Assembly: GCA_965277775.1 (NCBI GenBank) | Contig: OZ255843.1 | Location: 62,001 to 126,000 of the forward strand | DNA length: 64,000 nt | Source of the DNA: G965195345 sp965277775 | Lineage (GTDB): Bacteria; Pseudomonadota; Gammaproteobacteria; CAKMZV01 | Direction of reading: 5' to 3' | Shown: in pieces, positions 25,700 to 34,181 of the stretch | Numbering within the stretch: position 1 is the first letter of the stretch | How the letters are laid out: each line of letters opens with the position of its first letter | Position numbers and translations under genes: made by a program | Notes under the pieces: generated by a model | The model's input: the letters and a program-made list of their open reading frames with translations, nothing else | Databases searched by the model: none | Told to the model about the DNA's origin: nothing

Positions 25700-25992
25700 T
25701 TAAGATTTTGCTGGCTTAACTTTGCCGGCAATACCACCAGTGATTTTGTCACAAGTGCCTTTTGGTAGATAAACCCATTCTTGGTCTGAGTTAGTGCTGG
25801 TTGCTTGACCTGCACAGCCGTGCTTGCCATCCAACGCGCTACAATCGTTTTTGCCAGTTTTTGCAATACCTGCGCATTTTTCCCAAAACTTGGGTTGACT
25901 AGGAACCGCGTTTGCTGATGTTGTTGCAAGAACGCCAGCTGCAAACATACCTGCTAAAGCTTCCTGTGCAATTTTTTACCCGTGTTAGACAT
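25700..25992 (-). pseudogene. hvfA: HvfA/BufA1-type (DUF2282) bufferin precursor with an N-terminal frameshift
   Basis: A small secreted RiPP precursor. From the ATG at 25992 the leader reads MSNTGKK, then the frame is lost at an A6 run (25972-25977). Adding one A restores IAQEALAGMFAAGVLATTSANA, a typical Sec signal peptide ending ANA. The mature part keeps four cysteines in the DUF2282 spacing (FWEKCAGIAKTGKNDC, HGCAGQ, PKGTCDKITGG). The repaired length is 97 residues, normal for the family. Known bufferins bind copper after oxidation of cysteines by the HvfB partner. The mature peptide is undamaged, so a start downstream at Met (25948) could still yield it, but with a shortened signal. Confidence 0.8.
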
Positions 25993-26001
25993 AATAATAC
26001 C

Positions 26002-26019
26002 TTTAATTTTAAAATTAAA
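26002..26019. repeat. Perfect 18-base AT palindrome in the hvfA leader
   Basis: TTTAATTTTAAAATTAAA lies 10 bases before the hvfA start codon. It could form a leader hairpin near the ribosome-binding site or be an operator. Confidence 0.4.
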
Positions 26020-26148
26020 AAAAGTACAAAAAAGGAATTTTTTCATCCAAATATATAGTAAGGCGCATGAAATGCTGAAATTATTGCAATAAAGTGCAAT
26101 TAAATTAAAAATTCAGGCAAATGTCGTTTTAAAAGGCAACTAGTGCGC

Positions 26149-27327
26149 CTATGCTTTCAAAAAAGCCTCAATCCGACCAATGGCTTGCTGAAGCGTTTCC
26201 AATGAGGAAGCAAACGATAAGCGCATATAACCATCGAGCCCGAAACCACTGCCTGGCACAACGGCAACATTAGATTCCTCCAATAATACCCGTGCAAATG
26301 CCACATCATTGGCAAAGCCTTTATTCTTGATGGCGCCTCTGATGTCGGCAAAACTGTAAAAAGCCCCTTCAGAATATATACATTCAACACCAGGCAGGGC
26401 ATTCAATGCTTGATAAACATAGGCGTGACGCTCCTTAAAAGCCGCGAGCATATCTTGAATGCACTGTTGATCGCCACTGAGCGCCGCAGTCGCCGCCGCT
26501 TGAGCAATGGCGCACGGGTTAGAGGTGCTTTGCCCTTGAATTTTGCGCATGGCTGCAATAATTTCAGCTGAGCCCGCAGCAAAACCAATGCGCCAACCCG
26601 TCATAGCATAGGCTTTTGAAACACCGTTTAGAACGATGGTACGATCTTTCAATTCAGGCGCAACATTGACAATGTTTAAAAACGTTTTGTCGTTCAAAAT
26701 GATGTGCTCATAAATGTCATCCGAAGCAATCAACACCTCTGGCCATTTTTTCAGCACTGCAGCAATGTCCAACAACTCCTGTTCGGAATAAATGGCACCC
26801 GTTGGATTTGAGGGGCTATTCAAAAACAACAACTTTGTTTTGGCATTCATCTGTGGCTCAAGCTGTTCAGCCGTTATCTTAAAGTTTTGTTCAATACCAC
26901 AACTGATAATCTTAGGTTGCCCGCCAGCCAAAAGCACCATATCAGGATAGGAGACCCAGTAGGGCGCAGGGATAATGGCTTCATCACCTTCGTTGAGTAC
27001 CGCTTGGCAAAGATTGTAGCAAGCCTGTTTTGCCCCAACTGATGCACAAATCTCATTCAATTCATACGAAAGCCCATTCTCCTGACGCAACTTGTTCTGA
27101 ATGGCTTCCTTTAATGCTGGGGTGCCATCCACAGCCGTATATTTTGTTTGACCATCATCAATGGCTTGCTTACCCGCCTGCTTGATGTGCTCAGGCGTGT
27201 CAAAATCTGGCTCACCCGCACTTAATGCGATGATGTCCTTACCCGCCGCCTTAAGTTGTTTGGAAAGGGCTGTAATTTCTAAAGTAACAGATGGTTTTAC
27301 CAACTTTAATTTATCAGATAGAATCAT
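26149..27327 (-). CDS. Class I aspartate-type aminotransferase
   Basis: A 392-residue fold-type I PLP aminotransferase of the I-gamma subgroup (aspartate/prephenate aminotransferases of the Thermus/Rhizobium type), not the E. coli AspC subgroup. The PLP lysine is Lys238 in NGVSKAYAMTGWRIGF, with SPSNPTGAIY and the phosphate-binding Arg246. I use MILSDKLKLVKPSVT at 27327; upstream sequence overlaps lpxH out of frame. It follows lpxH by 11 bases. The amino donor is likely aspartate or glutamate; the exact substrate is not decided by sequence. Confidence 0.85.
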   Translation of the reverse strand: MILSDKLKLVKPSVTLEITALSKQLKAAGKDIIALSAGEPDFDTPEHIKQAGKQAIDDGQTKYTAVDGTPALKEAIQNKLRQENGLSYELNEICASVGAKQACYNLCQAVLNEGDEAIIPAPYWVSYPDMVLLAGGQPKIISCGIEQNFKITAEQLEPQMNAKTKLLFLNSPSNPTGAIYSEQELLDIAAVLKKWPEVLIASDDIYEHIILNDKTFLNIVNVAPELKDRTIVLNGVSKAYAMTGWRIGFAAGSAEIIAAMRKIQGQSTSNPCAIAQAAATAALSGDQQCIQDMLAAFKERHAYVYQALNALPGVECIYSEGAFYSFADIRGAIKNKGFANDVAFARVLLEESNVAVVPGSGFGLDGYMRLSFASSLETLQQAIGRIEAFLKA

Positions 27328-27338
27328 TTGGATGTGCC

Positions 27339-28091
27339 TCAAATGTGAAAATGTTCTAAAACAATCGACCCTTCTTTTGAAAAGACCGCTATTTCTGTGT
27401 GGTTGTTGGACCAATCCCCCACGACAGAAATCAGCCTGTCATTATAACGATATTGTTGCGGATGATGCGTATGTCCGTGAATTAATTCATCCATATTATG
27501 GGTGTTCAACAATGCCACAAGCGCGTCTTCCGTCGGCTTTTGTAAGTCGGTCGCTTTACTCTGTTTGATGGTTTGGCTGTCCAATCTAAAAGCTTTGGCT
27601 TGCGCCAATCGTTGCTCAATGGACATTTGCATGACCATCTGTTGCCATTCAGGATTGCGCATCTGTTGACGAACGTCTTGATACTGGACATCTAAGGTAC
27701 AAGCACTGTCCCCATGAATCAGACCAATTCTTTTGTCCTTGCCATCAGCCTTAAAACAGAGCATACAAGGGTCATCTATTAAATGCGTATGTGTCTGTTC
27801 AGCAAAAGCCACCCCTAATAAGAAATCGCGATTTCCGTGCTGCACATAGACCGTATGGTTCTGAGCATAGCGTGCCAGAGCCTCAACCTCAGTTTGAAAC
27901 AAAGGCATGGCATCATCGCCAATCCAATAATCAAACAAATCACCGATGATGAACAAGGTCTCAAATTGTTGTGCTCTGCTTTGCAAAAAGGATTGGAATA
28001 AATGCGTCAACTCTGGTCGCTCTGGATTTAAATGAACATCACCAATGATGCCAATTTTTGCAAAATCATTTACATCAACGTTTCGAATCAT
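27339..28091 (-). CDS. lpxH: UDP-2,3-diacylglucosamine diphosphatase LpxH
   Basis: A 250-residue calcineurin-like phosphoesterase that removes UMP to give lipid X in lipid A synthesis. Metal-binding motifs are GDVHL near the N-terminus, GDLFDYWIGDD, HGNRDFLLG and the C-terminal HGHTHHP. All di-manganese ligands appear present. It overlaps DUF1841 upstream by ATGA. LpxH functions before MsbA and WaaA, both encoded elsewhere in the window. Confidence 0.93.
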   Translation of the reverse strand: MIRNVDVNDFAKIGIIGDVHLNPERPELTHLFQSFLQSRAQQFETLFIIGDLFDYWIGDDAMPLFQTEVEALARYAQNHTVYVQHGNRDFLLGVAFAEQTHTHLIDDPCMLCFKADGKDKRIGLIHGDSACTLDVQYQDVRQQMRNPEWQQMVMQMSIEQRLAQAKAFRLDSQTIKQSKATDLQKPTEDALVALLNTHNMDELIHGHTHHPQQYRYNDRLISVVGDWSNNHTEIAVFSKEGSIVLEHFHI

Positions 28092-28504
28092 AAGGCTTCC
28101 TTGATGGCCTTAAAATAAGCCACCGCATCAAGGCCATTGGCGGGGGATTGAACAGCCAAAGCCTTGGCCAAAGCCGCCATTAATACGTGCTCAGCTTGAT
28201 GCGCATCCTTTAAAGCCATATACTTTTCTTGATACAAGGTGCTGACGCCCACAGGCATATTGCCTTGCACCTGCTCGCGCACAACCACATGCAAACTCAG
28301 ATGCACAAAAGGGCTCTGCTGATTGGGCGGCGACTGATGGTTCAACGCCACCTCCAACGACTCAAAAAGCCCATGATGCTCAGGATGATCACGAATCACC
28401 TCTGCTACCAAACGCTGGTTCTGCGTCAACGACGAACCAGCTTTATAGGCAGACCAAGCGTCCACATAAAACTTGCGGTAGTCTTTGATGTCAGTGCTAT
28501 ACAT
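28088..28504 (-). CDS. DUF1841 family protein
   Basis: A 138-residue cytoplasmic protein of the conserved DUF1841 family; the function is unknown. Family landmarks are the N-terminal YRKFYVDAW, VIRDHPEHH, the PFVHLSLHVVVREQ stretch, and the C-terminal DAHQAEHVLM. It is the first gene of a DUF1841-lpxH-aminotransferase operon and overlaps lpxH by ATGA. Confidence 0.82.
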   Translation of the reverse strand: MYSTDIKDYRKFYVDAWSAYKAGSSLTQNQRLVAEVIRDHPEHHGLFESLEVALNHQSPPNQQSPFVHLSLHVVVREQVQGNMPVGVSTLYQEKYMALKDAHQAEHVLMAALAKALAVQSPANGLDAVAYFKAIKEAL

Positions 28505-28568
28505 ATGCTATACTGAAAATTAGGGTTGAGTCGCAAACTCACTATTAAAACTAATAACAGGAGTCACC

Positions 28569-29198
28569 ATGGACAAACAATTAGAACAGATCGCATTTTA
28601 TCAACAATACCCACAATATATGCCGCTTATCGGAGAGAGTTTTTCCAAAACAGGCATTTTATTGTTGGGTGAGAGTCATTTCTTCAAAAAGGAAAGCCTC
28701 GCCAACCACGACCCCGAAGCATGGTATAAAAACACGGATAAAGCCTTAAACACAGATGAGATAAAACCTCCAATACCAGGCTGGTTGTGAATGAGTTTAC
28801 AAAAACCAAAAGCCGACGCGCCATGTTCGGCAGAATTGATAAAGCCCTGAAAGACTCCATAGACGTCAATGGCACAAACTACGATGGCATCCAAAACATC
28901 GCCTTCATGAATGCTTTTCAAAAACCTGCAGCTGGCAATGGCAAAAATATCAAAGTATTCGACATAGACATTGAACAATCAGCAAAGGTGATCAACCAAG
29001 TTCTTAGTATTATTAAACCCAAACATCTGTGTTTTGTTTCCAAAAAGGCCTATAAAAAAATTATCAAAAGAAATCACATTCGACAGCATCCATGTCGTCG
29101 TCCATCCCTGCAGTGCTTGGTGGTACAGAAAAATCAAAAAAGGCACCAACGGCAAAGAGGCATTCACCAAACTGCTTGCAAAAAAGGAAAACTCTTAA
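28569..29198 (+). pseudogene. Frameshifted paralogue of the adjacent UDG-like protein
   Basis: Reads as a homologue of the next gene (29284-29895) across its whole length if two one-base changes are corrected. The first is a lost A in the run at about 28761-28766, after DEIK, where the frame resumes at NTRLVVNEFTKTKSRR. The second is an extra A in the A7 run at about 29053-29059, after SKKAYKK, where it resumes at LSKEITFDSIHVVVHP and ends at TAA 29198. The repaired product is 209 residues (paralogue 203). It keeps LLLGESHFF and HPCSAWW. An AGGAG ribosome-binding site precedes the ATG. Confidence 0.75.
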
Positions 29199-29283
29199 CA
29201 TTCACTTGGGAGAGTCTGGTGTGTTTGAGAAAAATGTAGTTCATCAAGAATAAATTGGAGAAATAAGAGTTTTAGGGGCAATC

Positions 29284-29895
29284 ATGGACAAAGCATTAAA
29301 TTTCCTGACTTTCTATCAACAATACCCTCAACTTACGCCATTTGTCGGCACTGAGTACTCAAAAACCCGCGTTTTATTGTTAGGCGAGTGTCATTCATTT
29401 AGTAAGGAAAGCATCGCCAATCTAGACCCTGAAGCCTGGTATACCAATAATCGCAGCGCGTTAAATGAAGATGAAATACGCCGTACCAACACCAGACTGG
29501 ATGTCATTGATTTCATAAATACTAAAAGCAAACGTCTCATGTTTGGCAGAATTGATGAAGCACTGAAAGACTCAAAATTTGGTGGTATTCAAAGCATCGC
29601 TTTTATGAACGCTTTTCAAAGACCTGCTGCTGGTAATGGCAAAAGCCTAATAGTTCACGACATTGACATTGAACAATCAGTAAATGTGATCAACCAAGTT
29701 ATAACAATCATAGAACCCAAAGACCTCTGTTTCTTTTCTAAAAAAGCCCATAATGCACTATCTGAAGCACTCAACATTGATCAATCACGGATCCATGTCG
29801 TAGCCCATCCTTCCTGTGGTTGGTGGACCCATAAAACCAGTAAAGGTACCAATGGCAGAGAGGCATTTTCTAAGGTGCTGAGCGCAGTGAAATGA
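29284..29895 (+). CDS. Uracil-DNA-glycosylase-like small protein, unknown function
   Basis: A 203-residue soluble protein. The order of elements recalls the uracil-DNA glycosylase superfamily: an early strand-loop VLLLGECHSF (where UDGs have G-x-D/E-P-Y), a central helix region with IAFMNAFQRPAAG, a strand before LCFFSKKAHN, and a late HPSCGWW that resembles the UDG HPS motif. I infer that fold but cannot assign an activity; the catalytic Asp is not evident. It is a tandem copy of the frameshifted gene upstream, 85 bases away. Confidence 0.6.
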   Translation: MDKALNFLTFYQQYPQLTPFVGTEYSKTRVLLLGECHSFSKESIANLDPEAWYTNNRSALNEDEIRRTNTRLDVIDFINTKSKRLMFGRIDEALKDSKFGGIQSIAFMNAFQRPAAGNGKSLIVHDIDIEQSVNVINQVITIIEPKDLCFFSKKAHNALSEALNIDQSRIHVVAHPSCGWWTHKTSKGTNGREAFSKVLSAVK

Positions 29896-30483
29896 ACGGT
29901 ATCGAGCACCAACATTCATAAACCCACGGCCATGGGCTTGCTCAAAAAATTCAAGAGGAAAGGTAATTTGCAAGAACTGCGCCAATGAAGTGGCAGACGT
30001 GCCGTTGTCCTTTGTCTCCCAGAACTATTAAATACTACTGAGGGGAGAAAATTCCTATGAAAGATTTTGTGTCTTTCGTGCTTTTGGGAAAAAGAGGTGT
30101 TTTGGTTTTTTAACACATTAAATCCAAGCTGGCAGAGCTGATAAAGACAGGAAGAGGCGAGGGCGAATAAGTGAAACTCTACTTGTTGTGGAGACCCAAA
30201 GCTTACTATTTATTGATGTTCTACACCTTGCTGAACAAACCTAAATTGATTTTGGTAGGGCATCCCTCAAAGCACTGGGTGATAAAGTTGAGTCCAATCT
30301 CTCAAATTCATTTAACAATTTCCCCGAGGAATTCGTTAAATCCCGTCTGTCCGCCTCGCTTGGGAGGAAAATGCTGAGAGAAACGGAAACTGTCTTAAAT
30401 TCGTATGAGATATTTAGCATTTACATTACATGGAATAACCATAGTACAATCAATTGCTAAAATAAATCAGAGGAGAACAGAAA
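29896..30483 (+). other. Degraded stretch between accessory genes
   Basis: A 588-base gap with coding-like remains on the plus strand. From about 30183 to 30460 one frame reads LLFIDVLHLAEQT, one stop, then about 70 residues including FNNFPEEFVKSRLSASLG. A short frame with TGC-x2-TGC codons lies near 29970. None is a complete gene and I recognise no family; it may be the wreck of a gene inserted between the UDG-like genes. AGGAG just before 30484 serves the next gene. Confidence 0.3.
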
Positions 30484-31068
30484 ATGCGCACATTTAAACC
30501 ATGGAAAGGCAATGAATATGAATGCAATGGCTTGTTCGGTGTGAAAATCCTGATCCTTGGGAAATATCATTATGGGAGAGACAACGAACAAAATATTTTT
30601 ACGGGCAAAGTTGTCAAAGACGTAATGTCGGGAATTAGAAAACGTTTTTTTACAATCACTCAACGCATGGTTACTTTGGACAAAAAAGGTGCAAAAATAT
30701 CTCCTAAGAATAGGGAGGCTTTTTGGAATAAAGTAGCTTTTTGTAATTACATCCAAGATTATGTTGGCGAAAAGTATGACAGTAAGAAGTCTCCCACTGA
30801 AAAAATGTGGAATAATGCCAAAGAACCATTTATTCAAACGATTGAAGAGCTACAACCTGATGTGCTTATAGTCTTAGGCGTCGGATTAGGAAAAAATCTA
30901 CTAAAAAATTTAGAAAAAACATACATCAACATGAAAATTGCAACGGTTACAAGTCCAGCCAGAAGTATGTCTTACGATGATAGTAGAAGCATAATTAGAT
31001 GTGCATTAGCTACGGCAGGAGTCCCCGAAGCAGTGCTAGATGCTAACCGTCTTAGTTCATCCTCTTAA
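30484..31068 (+). CDS. Divergent UDG-like protein, unknown function
   Basis: A 194-residue soluble protein. It begins like its neighbours with a strand-loop VKILILGKYHYG, then FWNKVAFCNYIQDYVG, a middle helix and the strand DVLIVLGVGLGKNLL, and ends with TVTSPARSMSYDD where the relatives have HPS. The pattern 'ILGxxHY ... FWxKVAFxNYxQ ... PDVxIxLG' recurs in hypothetical proteins I associate with the uracil-DNA glycosylase fold. The last motif is unlike HPS, so chemistry is doubtful. A good Shine-Dalgarno (AGAGGAG) precedes the ATG. It is 52 bases upstream of the DUF3644 gene and likely in one operon with it. Confidence 0.6.
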   Translation: MRTFKPWKGNEYECNGLFGVKILILGKYHYGRDNEQNIFTGKVVKDVMSGIRKRFFTITQRMVTLDKKGAKISPKNREAFWNKVAFCNYIQDYVGEKYDSKKSPTEKMWNNAKEPFIQTIEELQPDVLIVLGVGLGKNLLKNLEKTYINMKIATVTSPARSMSYDDSRSIIRCALATAGVPEAVLDANRLSSSS

Positions 31069-31120
31069 GCCCAGTTTCAATGATTGTTCTCATCGCATCT
31101 AAAGGTAGTTGAATAACATT

Positions 31121-32092
31121 ATGAGCCGCAAATCACGTCATCAATATATTTTAGATAAAGCCAAAGCAGCTGCATTTGCAGCGATCAGCTGTTACAACCA
31201 GCCTATGTTTACTTATCGTGAAGAAAGTTTTAGTATTTTGATGGCGAATGCGTGGGAATTGCTACTTAAAGCCAATATAGTCAAAAATAACAATGAGCAA
31301 CGTAAAAGTATTTATAAGATAAATACAGATGCTAAACGCAAAAATGGCAAACCGTATCGCCATCCTAAATATCATATAAATGATGCCAAAAACCCAATTA
31401 CAATCAGTTTTAGGGACATTGTAAGGAATCCAACAAAATTCAAACTAGAAATGACCCCCGATCTAATTAAGCATTTAGAAACATTTTATGTGATTAGAAA
31501 CGCCAATATACATTTTGTTAAAACTGATCTAGGACTAATCTATTTAGAAGTTTTTACAGCAACACTTCAAAGTTTTAAAGTAATGCTTAAGCAGTGGTTT
31601 GATGAGGATATTTCTGATAAACTAATACTCATGCCAGTGGCCTTTAATTTACCTGATCATTTTGACGCTAAAGTAACGAGCAATGAGGTCAAAAAGATAT
31701 TAAATTTTATTGCAAAACAGGAACAATCCATAACAAAAAGCTCCGATCATAATATTCGTATGAATGTCGAGGTGACAATTAAGCGCTCTCAAAATGGGAT
31801 TCCTGTTATTACAAAGAGTAAAGATGGCGTTCCAATTCACGTTAAAGAGGACGATGCTTTCAAAAATAAATATTATTGGAGCTGCAAAGATGATCTTATA
31901 CCACGATTAAAGAAATATTCAAATTTCAAAGCAAACAAAACATTTTGGAAAGCACTTAAATTATTTAAAAAAGACCTTAGTTATTGCAAAAAACGTTCTT
32001 TAAATTTGCACAAAAAAGGTGGGGTCTCACAATGGTACTATTCACCAAATATTGTCAAACCACTTGTAAAAGAACTTGGTTTAAGAGAATGA
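31121..32092 (+). CDS. DUF3644 protein with a HEPN-like R-x4-H motif
   Basis: A 323-residue protein. The N-terminal half matches DUF3644: AAAFAAISCYNQPMFTYREE, then SILMANAWELLLKA, then ETFYVIRNANIHF. The last holds R126-N-A-N-I-H131, the R-x4-H signature of HEPN ribonucleases, flanked by the expected helices. HEPN toxins act in toxin-antitoxin and phage-defence systems by cleaving RNA; activity here is inferred. The C-terminal half is very Lys-rich and unassigned. Start at ATG 31121 follows the family; a TTG four codons up is possible. It is less GC-rich than the flanking housekeeping genes, which fits acquisition. Confidence 0.65.
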   Translation: MSRKSRHQYILDKAKAAAFAAISCYNQPMFTYREESFSILMANAWELLLKANIVKNNNEQRKSIYKINTDAKRKNGKPYRHPKYHINDAKNPITISFRDIVRNPTKFKLEMTPDLIKHLETFYVIRNANIHFVKTDLGLIYLEVFTATLQSFKVMLKQWFDEDISDKLILMPVAFNLPDHFDAKVTSNEVKKILNFIAKQEQSITKSSDHNIRMNVEVTIKRSQNGIPVITKSKDGVPIHVKEDDAFKNKYYWSCKDDLIPRLKKYSNFKANKTFWKALKLFKKDLSYCKKRSLNLHKKGGVSQWYYSPNIVKPLVKELGLRE

Positions 32093-32303
32093 ACCAGAAT
32101 CAATCCACATGCTAAACGGGCTTGCCTATCACCTGATACTGATTCTCAGCTGTTCATCGTCGAAATAACGTTTGAACATAATAATTTATTGTGATTTCAA
32201 TCCAAACATAATCTAGCAAATGACATTTTTTCAATGTTTAAAGGATGCGTTAGATTGCCAATACAACTAAACATATTCTGATTTATTTTGTCAAACAAAC
32301 ACC

Positions 32304-32325
32304 TCCCTCGTAGTGGAGGGAAGAA
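32304..32325 (-). terminator. Terminator-like hairpin after nth
   Basis: On the minus strand CTTCCCTC and GAGGGAGG form an 8-bp stem (one G-U) with a 6-base loop, followed by TGTTTGTTTG. It begins 3 bases after the nth stop, so it probably ends the metG-rsx-nth transcript. The remainder of 32093-32303 holds nothing recognisable. Confidence 0.5.
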
Positions 32326-32328
32326 GGT

Positions 32329-32964
32329 TTAGTTAAGGGATTTGTTGGCGTATTCGCAGTATGGTTCGACCATGCATTCTGTGCATTTGGGTTTGCGGGC
32401 AATGCAGGTGTAGCGACCGTGGAGTATTAGGAGGTGGTGGACGTCAAGGAGGTGTTTTTGGGGGACGACTTTGAGCAGTTTGAGTTCGACGGCGAGGGGT
32501 GTTTTGCCTGGGGCGATTTTGGTGCGGTTAGATACTCTGAATATGTGGGTATCGACGGCAATGGTTGGTTGCTTGAAGGCGGTGTTTAGGATAACGTTTG
32601 CGGTTTTTCTGCCAACACCGGGTAGTTTTTCTAGGGCCTCGCGGGTGTCGGGCACTTGTCCGTGATGTTGATCGATGAGGATGTGTGAGGTGGCGATGAC
32701 ATTGGCGGTCTTGCTGTTGAATAGACCAATGCTTTTGATGAATTGTTTGACGCCGTCTTCGCCCAGTTTTATCATTTGTTCAGGGGTGTTGGCCGCTTTA
32801 AACAAGGGTTTGGTTGCCAGATTGACGCTCACATCGGTTGCTTGTGCTGAAAGCATGACGGCAATCAGCAGTTCATAATTTGAGTTAAATTGTAGTTCAG
32901 TGGTGGGGTTGGGAATGCCTTGTGCTAAGGTGTCAAAGAAGCGGTTGCGTTTATCCTGATTCAT
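32329..32964 (-). CDS. nth: Endonuclease III (DNA glycosylase/AP lyase)
   Basis: A 211-residue enzyme, identical in length to E. coli Nth, which removes oxidised pyrimidines. The helix-hairpin-helix LPGVGRKTANV contains catalytic Lys120, and Asp138 follows in VDTHIFR. The 4Fe-4S ligands Cys187, Cys194, Cys197 and Cys203 have the C-x6-C-x2-C-x5-C spacing. I use ATG 32964; the frame extends upstream but overlaps rsxE. The last gene of the rsx operon, as in E. coli, overlapping rsxE by 14 bases. Confidence 0.95.
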   Translation of the reverse strand: MNQDKRNRFFDTLAQGIPNPTTELQFNSNYELLIAVMLSAQATDVSVNLATKPLFKAANTPEQMIKLGEDGVKQFIKSIGLFNSKTANVIATSHILIDQHHGQVPDTREALEKLPGVGRKTANVILNTAFKQPTIAVDTHIFRVSNRTKIAPGKTPLAVELKLLKVVPQKHLLDVHHLLILHGRYTCIARKPKCTECMVEPYCEYANKSLN

Positions 32965-33613
32965 GTTGCACCTTGGCGCTGTATGTCGCTCTTTTGCTTT
33001 GTATGTAGTTATAGCCGGCAATGATGAAGCCCAGTAATAAAAAGGCGCCAGGGGGTAGGGCGAACAATAAGACACCAAAGCCGTCGATAAATTCAATGTG
33101 CCAGTCAACTGTGGGTCCTAATAGGTAGTGCATATTGGCAAATATGCCACCCGTTGCTAAGAGTTCTCTGCTGATGCCGAGCAGTAGTAGGACAATTAAA
33201 AAGCCAAAGCCGACCGCCAGTCCATCGATGAGGCTTGGTATGACGCTGTTTTTGCTTGCAAAGGCTTCACCTCTCCCCAGAATAGCGCAGTTGGTGACGA
33301 TGAGGGGGACGAAGATGCCTAGGGCGAGATAAAGATCGTGCCAGAAGGCGTTGAGTAGCAATTCGATAATGGTCACGAGGGTGGCAATCACGGCGATGAA
33401 GGCGGGGATGCGCGTTTCTGGGGTAACGAAGTTGCGGATGGTCGAGATCAATACATTGGATGCACTGATGACAAATAGCGTTGCCAGCCCTAAGGCCAAG
33501 GCATTGACGGTTGAGTTGCTGACAGCCAGTAGGGGGCATAGTCCCAATAAGGCGACGATGGCTTGATTGTTATCCCAAACGCCTTGAGTGATGATTTTCG
33601 GGTAATTATTCAT
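32951..33613 (-). CDS. rsxE: Electron transport complex subunit RsxE/RnfE
   Basis: A 220-residue integral membrane subunit with six predicted helices, homologous to RsxA. Together they carry the membrane-embedded iron centre of the Rnf/Rsx complex. Family motifs are GLCPLLAVSNS near the N-terminus and LGIFVPLIVTNCAILGRGEAFA in the middle, whose Cys is a likely cluster ligand. The start at 33613 gives the canonical NNYPKIITQGVWDNN. It overlaps rsxG by 8 bases. Confidence 0.93.
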   Translation of the reverse strand: MNNYPKIITQGVWDNNQAIVALLGLCPLLAVSNSTVNALALGLATLFVISASNVLISTIRNFVTPETRIPAFIAVIATLVTIIELLLNAFWHDLYLALGIFVPLIVTNCAILGRGEAFASKNSVIPSLIDGLAVGFGFLIVLLLLGISRELLATGGIFANMHYLLGPTVDWHIEFIDGFGVLLFALPPGAFLLLGFIIAGYNYIQSKRATYSAKVQHESG

Positions 33614-34178
33614 GGCACACAAGTTTGGGCGGGGTGTTGTTCTGTTGTAAATGCTGTGCCAATGCGTTGACAATGGCTCTGGAGGTGACGGTTGCAGCCG
33701 TCAATTGGTCAAATTTTCCGTCATCTTTTCGCACGGCCCATTGCTGTTGTACGAAAGGTTGGGTCTTTTGTTTATCAAATTGATCGACCCAATCGCTTTT
33801 GCTTTTCTCTACTTTATCGCCCAATCCAGGTGTTTCTCGATGTTCAATGACCCGCAGTGCTTTGATGTCGTTTGTCGGTCCAAAACCAACCACAAATACG
33901 ATGGCACCGCTGTAGCCGTCAGCTGTGCGAATTTTATCAACATAGCCCAAGGCTTGGTTGTTTTTACAGATAATTTGCCTGTTTTCAGAGAGTTGAATGA
34001 TTGAAATGGGCTTTGAAGTGGCAAATATCTCAATAATGAGGCGTTGTTCGTGCTGAATTAAGGCTTCATTGATTGCCGGTCTGGCATTTTGTTCGGTCAA
34101 TAACAGCAGTATGGCGCAAACGCTGATGATTGGAATCAGGCGGGCGTTTTTAATATAACGGGTTAGAGTATCGATCAT
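33606..34178 (-). CDS. rsxG: Electron transport complex subunit RsxG/RnfG
   Basis: A 190-residue subunit with one N-terminal membrane anchor (about 11-28) and a periplasmic FMN-binding domain. Flavin is normally attached by ApbE to the Thr of a D-x-x-S/T-G-A-T motif. Here it reads DQLTAATVTS, with Ala161 in place of Gly and Thr163 at the attachment position. The preceding block HRETPGLGDKVEKSKSDWV is typical. In its usual place between rsxD and rsxE. Confidence 0.92.
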   Translation of the reverse strand: MIDTLTRYIKNARLIPIISVCAILLLLTEQNARPAINEALIQHEQRLIIEIFATSKPISIIQLSENRQIICKNNQALGYVDKIRTADGYSGAIVFVVGFGPTNDIKALRVIEHRETPGLGDKVEKSKSDWVDQFDKQKTQPFVQQQWAVRKDDGKFDQLTAATVTSRAIVNALAQHLQQNNTPPKLVCHE

Positions 34179-34181
34179 GGC

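Noticed and set aside
24064..25992. The separate open frames of the hvf region (for example 24707-25420, 24631-25026 and 24064-24435) as independent genes
   Set aside because: Their translations are successive pieces of single DUF692 and DUF2063 proteins in shifted frames; I list the two genes as frameshifted instead.
28787..29239. A separate 150-residue gene after the first UDG-like frame
   Set aside because: It starts mid-protein relative to the paralogue and its C-terminal third is out-of-frame sequence; it belongs to the frameshifted copy.
30120..30180. A TnsA-like transposition remnant suggested by a LIKTGRGEGE peptide
   Set aside because: The match is ten residues and ends at a stop; the following sequence does not continue the family pattern.
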